This document shows, piece by piece, positions 1 through 8,584 of a stretch of 64,000 bases of DNA. Source of the DNA: Closterium sp. NIES-65 (taxonomy: Eukaryota; Streptophyta; Zygnematophyceae; Desmidiales; Closteriaceae); NCBI GenBank assembly GCA_948144175.1, contig CANXME010001997.1, positions 1 through 64,000 on the forward strand, read 5' to 3'. Numbering within the stretch: the first letter of the stretch is position 1; every line of letters starts with the position of its first letter. The notes beneath the pieces are model-generated. The model saw nothing but the letters and a program-made list of their open reading frames with translations. It was not told where the DNA came from and did not search any database. Made by a program: the position numbers and the translations under genes.

Positions 1-403
1 AACCAACTAGCTCTGGGTGAAGACCAATCGACTCTTACGGACTCATCCGAAGGCAGAGCTGAGAGCGAGTGACCTACAGCCAGAGGAGTGGCCTGTGCTG
101 AGGGAAGCCGAAGCACTGAAGGACCTGCTGCACCATGTGTGACTGAGTCAGGGTAATGGTGCGGCGTGCTCTGTCCCGGGTGATCTGCAAGCCAAGGTAG
201 CTGGGCAGTTCACCCAGGTCTGTGCACGTGTGTGTCTCTTCTGCAGCTCCGACTTCACGTCGGCGAGAGCCTCAGTGTCAGCAGTGGCAAAGACCAAGTC
301 GTCGACGTACACATGGATGTAGAATGGTGGCAGCGAAGTGTCGGTGCGTAGAAACAGCGACGGGTCAGCAGTAGAAGGAGCGAAACCAAGTGCCGCAAGA
401 GTA
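1..403 (-). mobile_element. El2 copia retrotransposon, RT fragment left of the El1 insertion
   Basis: Read on the minus strand, this stretch encodes the middle of a Ty1/copia reverse transcriptase. It includes the palm motif VYVDDLVF (complement of about 318-341) and the downstream GLQITRDRARRTITL segment, closely matching El1 bases 6240-6660. It is the continuation of the minus-strand element that resumes at 7660. The two pieces are separated by El1, and the 5-bp sequence GAGTA is present at both breakpoints (399-403 and 7660-7664). The rest of the element, including its RNase H and 3' LTR, lies left of the window. Downstream of the palm the frame appears disturbed, so I treat it as non-functional. 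Confidence 0.85.
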
Positions 404-534
404 TGTCAGAACATTATAGCTTACTTATTTGTGTAGGCTATAGTGGGGTATCCCATAGGGGTACAACCCAATTAGGGTTTCATATTTGTACTCACTTCAT
501 TCATAGTACACACATTCTCGTTCTTTCTTTCACA
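404..534 (+). repeat. 5' LTR of El1 (131 bp)
   Basis: It starts TGTCAGAACATT and ends TTTCTTTCACA. It matches 7528-7659 except for C/T at LTR position 21 and one missing G in the run near position 57. At 131 bp it is unusually short for a copia LTR, and no clear TATA box is visible. El2's LTR (13098-13224) shares blocks such as TGTAGGCT, TAGTGGG, AGGGTTT and TTGTACTC, so the two are related families. Confidence 0.95.
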
Positions 535-546
535 TGGAATCAGAGC
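535..546 (+). other. Primer-binding site of El1 (tRNA-iMet-like)
   Basis: TGGAATCAGAGC follows the LTR directly. It differs by one base from the TGGTATCAGAGC typical of plant copia elements primed by initiator tRNA-Met. Confidence 0.8.
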
Positions 547-547
547 A

Positions 548-1421
548 GGTTCCCTCCTAGGGACTGCTTCTAGGGCCCACCGAAGCGCGCCCCGAGGCGC
601 GTTTTTTTTCCTTTTTTTTTTCGCGACCCGTTGTGTCGCCCCCAGCGGCCCGTCGCGCCGCCCTTCCCTTAGCGGCCCCGCCGCCCTTCGATCGCGGCTC
701 CGCCGCGCTTCCTTAGCGGCCTCGCCGCCCTTCGATCGCGGCCCCGCCGCCCTTCGATCGCGGCTCCGCCGCCCTTCCTTAGCGGCCAGGCCGCCCTCTG
801 CTAAGCGGCCCGCCGCCCTTCGATCGCGGCCCCGCCGCCCTCTGCTAAGCGGCCCCGCCGCCCTCTGCTAAGCGGCCCCGCCGCCTTGCTCACGCGGCCC
901 CGCCGCCCTCTGCTACGCGGCCTCGCCGCCGCGTCGCCCGTGCACCTGCCCGTGCACCCGCCCGTGCACCTACCCGTGCGGCCGCCAGTGCAGCCGCCCG
1001 TGCGCAGCCTACGAGCCGCCCCAGCCGCCCGTGCATCGCCCGTGAGCCGCCCCAACCGCCCGTGCAGCCGCCCACGAGCCGTCCCAGCCGCCCGTGCGGC
1101 CGCCCGCGAGACGCCTGCGCCGCCCGAGCCGCCCGAGCCGCCCGAGCCGCCCGCGAGACGCCCGCGCCGCCCGAGCCGCCCGAGCCGCCCGCGAGACGCC
1201 CGCACCGCCCGAGCTGCCCGAGCCGCCCGCGAGACGCCCTCGCCGCCCTCGCCGCCCGAGCCGCCCGAGCCGCCCGTGCCGCCCGAGTCGCCCGAGGAGC
1301 CGATCTTCTGCTCCTGTGAGGCTCCTACTGCTCCTGGGCCGGCGCAGCTACTGTGCTGCCGTGTTGCTGTGTCGTTGTGCTACCCGACTCTTCCTGCCCG
1401 GTGAGACTGTCAGCTGCTACA
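548..1421 (+). repeat. Long GC-rich, repeat-built 5' leader of El1
   Basis: The 874 bases between the primer site and gag are very GC-rich and made of degenerate tandem repeats. About 610-900 repeats GCGGCCCCGCCGCCC and GATCGCGGC-type blocks. About 1080-1290 repeats a 9-mer CCGCCCGAG broken by GCGAGACGCC. Proline/arginine-rich reading frames exist on both strands here but are products of the repeat. I read the tract as untranslated leader; El2 has a similarly GC-rich but different leader at 12521-13085. Confidence 0.6.
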
Positions 1422-2475
1422 ATGGCCACCCCCAGTGTCCTGACTTTTGACGCTGAGGGTCGCGCCATTGACTTTGCAGTCTGGATTGAGGACCTGCAGT
1501 TGTACTTACTGTGCGATGCGATCGATGAGGTTTCTCTCTTTGACTTTGTCTCTGGCGCTGTCCCTGCCCCTCCTGCTGATGCTGACCCCACTGTTCGCTC
1601 CAAGTGGGCCACACGCGATGCTGCTGCACGTCTTGCTGTGCGTCGCCACCTCCCTTCCTCCGAGCGTGCACACTTTAGTCAGTGCAAGACCGCTCAGGCC
1701 TTGTACGACGCTGTAGTTGCGCGCTACTCCTCCCCTTCCACTGCTACACTGAGCCGCCTCATGCTACCGTACCTCTTCCCTGACCTTGCTGCCTTTCCCA
1801 CAGTCACTGACCTCTTTACCCACCTTCGCGCTGGTGACACTCGCTACCGAGCTGCGCTTCCTGCTGCCTTCCTCGCCGAAAACCCCCTCCCATGTACATC
1901 ACCCTCTACTTTCTAGTCATCCGTCTCCCTGAGTCCCTTCGTGCTGTTAGGGGACCAGTTTCTCTCTGTCTGTCCCACCACCCTCACTGTCGACCTCCTT
2001 GAGAAGTCCCTGCTAGCGGCCGAGAAGAGCATAGTCGCTGTAGGGGCCTCTCGTGGTGACCCGCGCATCCCCATCTTTGAGGGGTGTTCTCCTTCCCCCC
2101 TGCTACCTCTGTCGCCTCTGCTGCTGCGGCCGACCTCGTTGGTTTAGAGTCGGTCGGTGCGGCGTCTGCCCCAGCGGTAGGCGCCGCTCTGGCAGGAGCA
2201 AGGGGGGCAAGGGAGCGGGTGGAGCTAGCGGGGGCGGTGGCGGAGGAGGTGGGGGCGGCGGGGGGAGTGGGGGTGGCGGTGGGGGTGGAGGCGGGAGTGG
2301 AGGTACTGGTGGCGGCGGTGGAGGCGGAGGTGGCGGCGGAGGTAGTGGCGGAGGAGGCAGTGGGAGCGGCGGGGGCGAGGGTGGCGGTGGCGGCGGTGGC
2401 GGCGGAGGCGGGGGTGGCGGTGGTGGAGGTGGTCGGAGTGGCTCGTCCCAGAGGAGCGGCACTGGGGGTGGTCAG

Positions 2476-2510
<35 letters not shown>

Positions 2511-3253
2511 CTCTCGCGACGTCCCCGGCCCCTCAGCAGTTCCGTGAGTGGTACTCGCAGCGTCAGCGTGGTGGGGCGTTCGGTCCCTGCACCTACGTCT
2601 TTCGCACCGGCGACCGCGCGGGTGAGCAGTGTGGGGGCACCCACACCGCTCGCCGCTGCTTTGCCCGCCTGACTGACGCTTGGCGCCAGCAGTTTCCGGA
2701 GGCCTCTGAGATCCCCCGCTGGGGAGAGCTGTCTAGGGCTGGTGTAGCTGTGTTTGATCTTGACTTTGATGCTATCCTTGCTGCCATGTATGCTGTGACT
2801 GTTAGTGATGATGGTGACTGTTACCGGTGCTTTCCGCCCGACCCGGGCATTGGTACTGCTGTGTCAGGTGCCAGTGAGGCTGCTGCTCTAGGTACTAGTG
2901 CGTCTGTGCTCTCAGGTGCTAGTGAGTCTGCCCTCTCAGGTACTGTGTCGGCGTCTGCCTCCCACACCTTCACCCTTGACTCTGGGGCGTCTCGCTCCTT
3001 CTTTCGGGACCGCACCACTCTCACGCCGCTTAGTCGGCTGGTTGCGGTGTCCCTGGCTGACCCCTCTGGGGGTCCTGTCCTGTCTCGCTTCTCCACGGTC
3101 CTCCCGTGTCCGGCGGCTCCCTCTGGCACCCTGACTGGTCTTTACCTCCCCTCGTTCTCTACGAACCTGGTGAGTGGTGCTGACCTACAGGATGTGGGGG
3201 TCCACCAGTTCACCTCCTGCTCGTCAGCGGGTGACACACTGCACAGAGGCTAG
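1422..3253 (+). pseudogene. El1 gag and aspartic protease, frameshifted
   Basis: The start ATG at 1422 gives MATPSVLTFDAEGR, matching the El2 gag start. Residues 1-155 are a copia gag (UBN2-like) domain. Alignment with El2 shows frame breaks near 1890, 1945, 2180 and 2500, the last inside a CAG run that flips a Gln run to a Ser run. A poly-glycine tract (about 2220-2440) precedes a conserved Cys/His segment (CTYVFRTGDRAGEQC then H and C, about 2590-2665). The retropepsin motif LDSGAS is at about 2977-2994, followed by FRDRTTL and LPSFSTNLVS. The frame ends at 3253 where El2 continues, so the gene is broken. Gag packages the RNA and the protease would cut the polyprotein. Confidence 0.85.
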
Positions 3254-3309
3254 CACAGGTCGCCACCTGGCTACGTTTTACACGTCAGCCAGGGTCGAGC
3301 CTGTACACA

Positions 3310-4491
3310 TTGACCACTGCTTCTCCTCCCGGTGCTGAGTCTGGTAGAGTCCCTTCGTCTGGTCAGGTGTTTGCTGCAGCGTCCAGGTCTGGTCCTGAGT
3401 CTGCCCCCTGTTCGTGTCGCCGTCTGTCTCACGAGACTCTCCTCTGGCACCACCGCCTTGGCCATCCCTCTCTGCTTCGGCTCAGAGGCATGGCCTCCCG
3501 TCTTCTTGTGTCTGGTCTCCCCCGGTCCCTCCCTCCCCTTCCTCAGGGCCCTGGCCCTGCCTGTGTCCCCTGTGTCGAGGGGCGCCAGCGTGCTGCCCCT
3601 CACTCCTCCCAGTTTCCTCCGACAGAGGCTCCGTTGCAGACGCTTCACATGGACGTGTGGGGCCCTGCCCGCGTCCGTGGACTCGGTCACGAGCGCTACT
3701 TCCTGTTAGTGGTTGACGACTACTCGCGTTACACCACAGTCTTCCCCTTGCGCAGCAAGGGTGATGTCACTGAGGTGCTGATCGACTGGATCCGCGCAGC
3801 TCGTCTCCAGCTCAGGCAGAGCTTTGGCTCGGACTTTCCTGTGTTGCGTCTGCACTCGGACAGAGGCGGAGAGTTCTCCTCTGCCCTTCTGCGTGCCTTC
3901 TGTCGTGCGCGAGGCATCCGCCAGACCTTCACGCTTCCGGACTCACCGCAGCAAAATGGGATTGCAGAGCGCCGCATTGGCATGGTCATGGACGTCGCTC
4001 GTACGTCTATGATGCATGCGGCTGCCCCCCATTTTCTGTGGCCGTTTGCGGTCAGGTACGCGGCGCATCAGATCAACCTCCATCCCAGGGTCTCCAGGCC
4101 GGAGACCTCCCCAGCCCTGCTGTGGACGGGGAAGGTTGGCGATGCGTCGGCGTTCGGAGTCTGGGGATCTCGGGCGTTTGTCCGCGACTTGTCTGCGGAC
4201 AAGCTGTCCCCCTCGCGTTGCTCCCTGCGTCTTCCTGGGGTTCCCCCCGACGCCCCTGGGTGGCAGTTCTACCACCCCACCTCTCGACGTGTTCTGTCCT
4301 CCCAGGACGTCACGTTCGACGAGTCGGTACCCTACTACCCGCCTCTTCCCCTACCGCACTCCTTCCCTTCCCCCGCCCCCGCTCTTCTTAGTACCAGGTC
4401 CCCCCCCGGTAGACCCCCTCCCCCCTCAGGGTCCTGCCCCTTCAGGTGTGTCCCAGGTAGACGCGGTCGAGCCTGTCGAGGTCACTGGTGA
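3310..4491 (+). pseudogene. El1 GAG-pre-integrase and integrase, frameshifted at its end
   Basis: The zinc-binding HHRLGHPS motif with CVPCVEGRQ (about 3450-3585) is the GAG-pre-integrase domain. The catalytic core follows with WGPARVRGLGHERYFLLVVD, HSDRGGEFSS and SPQQNGIAERRIG, supplying the D, D and E of the DDE triad. The core is followed by FLWPFAVRYAAHQIN and the WQFYHPTSRRVL segment typical of copia. The correct frame changes near 4330, after which translation of the rest of this frame is meaningless. Integrase would insert the cDNA copy. Confidence 0.85.
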
Positions 4492-4735
4492 CTCTGGTGC
4501 TGCTGCGGAAGCTGAGCCTGGGGGTGCTGAGCCTGGGGGTGCGGAGTCTGGGGGTGCTGAGCCTGGGGGTACTGAGTCTGGGGGTGCTGAGCCTGGGGGT
4601 GCTGAGTCTGGGGGTGCTGGGCCTCGGGGTGCTGCGACTGGGGGTGCTCCGCCTAGAGGGGCCTTGCCTGAGGGTGCTGAGCCTGGAGGTTCTTCGCCTG
4701 GAGGTTCTCCGCCTGGAGGTGCTTCGTCGCGCCGA
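4490..4735 (+). repeat. 15-bp tandem repeat encoding GGAEP/GGAES pentapeptides in El1
   Basis: About 15 copies of a 15-bp unit, consensus GCTGAGCCTGGGGGT, encode alternating GGAEP and GGAES pentapeptides between the integrase and RT. El2 has the counterpart at about 9270-9500 in antisense. The linker continues into Gly/Ala-rich sequence up to about 5080 (El1). Confidence 0.8.
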
Positions 4736-5255
4736 GAGCCACTCTCCCCACAGGAGCTGCGTGAGTGGTTTGCCCGGCGCTGGAGGCGTACTGCTGGTGC
4801 TGGAGGTTCTTCGGCTGCAGAGGGTGCTGCTGCCGCGTGTCCCGGAGGTGCTCGTGTCGTGGGTGCTGGAGCTGCTGGGCCTGATGGTTCTCTTGGAGCT
4901 GGTGCTGCTGAGGGTGTTGGCGCTGAGACTACTGCTGGCGGTCCGACTGGCAGTGCTCCTGGTGCTGCTGGGAGTTCTAGTACTGCTGGAGGTGCTGCTG
5001 GAGGTGCTGCTGGAGCGGGTACTCCTGCTGGGGGTACTGGTGCTGTCCCTGCTGTTTCTGGCGTCGCCACGCGGCCCCGGCCGTACTTCGTTCCGCTCCT
5101 GCAGCAGGTTCTTGGTCTTACACCTTCTCCTGGTCCTCCTCCGCCTCCCTTAGAGGGTCTACAGCCTGTCCAGTCCAAGTCACAGGTACAGCCTGCCTCC
5201 CCTTTGCCTGCTCCTTCTCCCTACGCTGGTCCGACTGGAGGTCTTACTGAGCGTC

Positions 5256-7315
5256 GTGAGCCTGCGTCTCGTCCTGCGTCGCCTGTTCGTCCTGCACGCA
5301 CTAGTGGTCGCGGTTCGCGTCAGCGTCCTCCTCCCCGTCCCTGGCACGCACCGGATGTCTCTGTGTCCGTCCACTGCTCCTCTGCGTGCCCCTTTGCCTT
5401 CTCCTCCTGAGTCCTCTCTTCCTGCTCTTGCCGACCCGGAGTCGGACTCTCTTCGTGCTGCCAGTCCCACTGTCACGCGTCTCCTTCCTACTGCTGTCAC
5501 TGACCCTACCTTCGAGTCTTCTGCTGCGTCTGCCCTTGTCACTGAGCTTGTCGACTTTGCAGCGCGCTGTCGTCTAGACTACGCTGCTAGTCTTGTCGCT
5601 GAGTCTGAGTCTGCCTGTCCTCCGTCCGTCGGGGGTGAGTGTGCCCTAGGCACGGACGTCCTTGAGGACAGGCAGGAGGAGTTCCAGTGTCTGGCCGCCG
5701 CTTCACCTCATCTCGCGTCTGTACTGCTCGCCCCTGAGGGAGACCCGGATGCACTAGACATCCCGACTCCGCGCTCTTACGCGGAGGCGATAGAGGGTCC
5801 CTACTCCTCTCAGTGGCAGGCAGCTATGGATGCAGAGATGGCTTCCTGGAAGTCCACAGGCACCTACGTTGACGCTGTTCTCCCTCCTGGGGCGAACATC
5901 CTCAGTGGCATGTGGATTTTCAGGGTGAAGCGGCCGCCTGGTTCTCCGCCTGTCTTCAAGGCGCGTTACGTGGCTCGTGGCTTCAGTCAGCGGCAGGGAG
6001 TTGACTACTTTCAGACCTTCTCCCCCACCCCGAAGATGACCACTCTTCGGGTACTGCTGCACGTTGCTGCTCACCGTGACTACGAGCTGCACTCTCTCGA
6101 CTTCAGCACTGCTTTCTTGCAGGGCAGCCTGCACGAGGAGATCTGGCTGCGTCGCCCGCCTGGCTTCACTGGAGTCTCCGGCGTCCGGTCTACGGTCTCC
6201 GCCAGGCGCCACGTGAGTGGCACGACACACTGAGGACTACGCTGGCGGCACTTGAGTTTGCTCCTTCTACTGCCGACCCGTCTCTGTTTCTGCGCACCGA
6301 CACCTCTCTGCCGCCGTTCTACATCCTCGTGTACGTCGACGACTTGGTCTTTGCCACAGCTGACACTGCTGGACTCGCCCACGTGAAGTCCGAGCTGCAG
6401 AAGAGACACACGTGCACTGACCTGGGTGAACTGCGTAGCTACCTTGGCTTGCAGATCACCCGGGACAGAGCACGCCGCACCATTACCCTGACTCAGTCAC
6501 ACATGGTGCAGCAGGTCCTTCAGCGCTTCGGCTTCACGTACTCCTCGCCTCAGGCCACTCCTCTGCCTACTCGTCACTCGCTCTCAGCTCTGCCTTCGGA
6601 TGAGTCCGTAGAGTCGAGTGGCCCGTATGCAGAGCTTGTTGGCTGCCTCATGTACCTGATGACCTGCACACGACCTGACCTTGCATACCCTCTTAGCATT
6701 CTCGCACGCTATGTTGCTCCTAGGAGACACCGACCAGAGCACATGGCTGCAGCGAAGAGGGTGTTGCGCTACTTGTGCAGTACGTCGGGCATGGGGCTAG
6801 TGCTTGGAGGGCGCAGTCCAGTGGTCCTCACAGGGCACGCGGACGCTTCTTGGGCTGACGACCAGGCTACGCAGCGGTCGTCACAGGGTTACACCTTCAG
6901 CCTTGGTTCCGGCTCTGTTTCGTGGCGGGCTACCCGCTCGTCTTCTGTTCTCGGCTCAAGTTGTGAGGCTGAGATCTACGCCGGGGCTATGGCTGCTCAG
7001 GAGCTTCGCTGGCTCACCTACCTGCTGACCGACCTTGGAGAGCCGCCTCGTTCTCCTCCAGTCCTGTACGTAGACAACAAGGCCATGCTGGCCTTGTGTC
7101 GAGAGCAGCGACTGGAGCACAGGACAAAGCACATTGCTCTCCGCTACTTTCTTGCTCGTGAGCTACAGCAGCGTGGACAGTTGCGACTTGCGTACGTGGC
7201 CTCTGAGGCCAACACTGCTGATGTCTTCACCAAGGCACTTGCGCCTTGTGATCATCAGCGTTGCTGCACGCAGCTGGGTCTTGTGCCTGTCTTGCCTCAC
7301 TTGCTCACTTCTTGA
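5256..7315 (+). pseudogene. El1 reverse transcriptase and RNase H, one frame break
   Basis: The RT begins at about 5740 with IPTPRSYAEAIEGPYSSQW and continues through KARYVARGFSQRQGVDYFQT, SLDFSTAFLQGSLHEEIW and, after a deletion and frame break near 6175, the YGLRQAPREWHD segment. The palm motif VYVDDLVF is at about 6331. RNase H is recognisable by the DASWADD, SSCEAEIYA, LYVDNKAML and KHIALRYF blocks. The frame from 6329 to the TGA at 7313-7315 is intact. RT copies the RNA and RNase H removes it; with the break near 6175 this copy cannot make a whole enzyme. Confidence 0.88.
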
Positions 7316-7527
7316 CCTTGTTTGTACCTTGACATATATATACTCTTGCTCTTGTTTGCTTGACTCTTGTATATCTCTATATATGATCTTGCATGTGAAC
7401 TGGCCTTGTGGCCCTTGAACTTGTGCTCGGAATGTGTGGTGACTTTGTGATCCACCCTGAGCTTTGCTTTGCTTTACTTGACTGGTCTTGTGACTCCTTG
7501 TTCTCCCCCACTTTGCCTATGGGGGTG

Positions 7528-7659
7528 TGTCAGAACATTATAGCTTATTTATTTGTGTAGGCTATAGTGGGGTATCCCATAGGGGGTACAACCCAATTAG
7601 GGTTTCATATTTGTACTCACTTCATTCATAGTACACACATTCTCGTTCTTTCTTTCACA
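7528..7659 (+). repeat. 3' LTR of El1 (132 bp)
   Basis: It starts TGTCAGAAC and ends TTTCACA, preceded by a short purine tract (TATGGGGG, 7519-7525) that may serve as polypurine tract. The base after it starts the target duplicate GAGTA (7660-7664). Confidence 0.95.
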
Positions 7660-7668
7660 GAGTAGTCC

Positions 7669-8198
7669 TCAGTGTGTCGTGCCACTCACATGGTTCCTGG
7701 CGGAGACCTTAGACCGGCCGCCGGAGGCTCCACTGGGTACCAGGAGGAAACGACCCAGTGAAGCCAGGAGGGCGGCGCAGCCAGATCTCCTCGTGTAGAC
7801 TGCCCTGCAAGAAAGCTGTGCTGAAGTCAATGGAGTGAAGCTCGTGCAACCTGCAGCAGTACCTGAAGAGTGGTCATCTTCGGGGTGGGGGAGAAGGTCT
7901 GAAAGAAGTCTACTCCCTCTCGCTGATTGAAGCCTCGAGCAACGTAACGAGCCTTGAAGACAGGCGGAGAACCCGTCGGCCGCTTCACCCTGAAAATCCA
8001 CATGCCACTGACGATGTTCGCCCCAGGTGGGGGAACCTCGTCGACGTAGGTGCCTGTGGACTTCCAAGAAGCCATCTCTGCGTCCATGGCTGACTGCCAC
8101 TGTGAGGAGTAGGGGCCCTCGATCGCCTCAGCGTACGATCGAGGAGTCGGGATGTCTGGTGCATCCGGGTCTCCCTCAGGGGCAATCAGCATGGACAC
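7669..8198 (-). pseudogene. El2 reverse transcriptase N-terminal part, broken
   Basis: The minus strand encodes IPTPRSYAEAIEGPYSSQW, VDEVPPPGANIVSGMWIF and KARYVARGFNQREG, matching El1. The frame breaks near 7827, with a small deletion before the SIDFSTAFLQGSLHEEIW segment. A TAA stop (complement of 7709-7711) replaces the tyrosine codon of the conserved YGLRQ motif. The rest of the RT lies across El1 at 403-1. Confidence 0.85.
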
Positions 8199-8584
8199 GA
8201 GATGGGGCGCAGCGGCTGCAAGAAATCAAGGTCCTCCTGTCTATCCTCAAGGACGTCCGTGCCTAGAGCACACTCACCCCCGACGGACGGAGGAAAAACA
8301 GACTCAGACTCAGCAACAAGACTGGCAGCGTAGTCTAGACGACAGTGAGCAGCAAAGTCGACAAGCTCAGCAACTAGGGCAGACGCAGCAGCAGACTCAA
8401 AGGAAGGGTCAGTGACAGCAGTGGCCAGGAGACGCGTGACAGTAGGACTGGCAGCACGAACGGAGTCAGACTCCGGGTTAGCAAGGGCAGGAAGAGAGGA
8501 CGGGGGAGGAGACGGCAGAGGGACACGCTGTGGAGAAGTGGAGGGACGCAGTAACCTCCGGTGTGTGCCAGGGACAGGTGGCGG

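Larger units (their letters stand above)
404..7659 (+). mobile_element. El1, complete Ty1/copia LTR retrotransposon (coding region frameshifted)
   Basis: This full-length element has short TG...CA LTRs (404-534 and 7528-7659), a 5-bp target duplication GAGTA, a primer-binding site resembling initiator tRNA-Met, and domains in copia order: gag, protease, integrase, RT, RNase H. The LTRs differ by one substitution and one G indel, so insertion was recent. The polyprotein nevertheless needs about eight frame changes (near 1890, 1945, 2180, 2500, 3250, 4330, 5400 and 6180). It is inserted in the RT region of El2, which lies in the opposite orientation. Such defects could be real decay, a defective copied template, or uncorrected long-read indels. 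Confidence 0.95.

Noticed and set aside
886-1450. Pro/Arg-rich and Gly/Arg-rich frames on both strands
   Set aside because: They arise from GC-rich tandem repeats of the El1 leader and have no similarity to gag, which starts at 1422.
2103-2462. Minus-strand poly-proline frame
   Set aside because: It is the complement of the gag poly-glycine tract; El2 conservation shows the glycine frame is the coding one.
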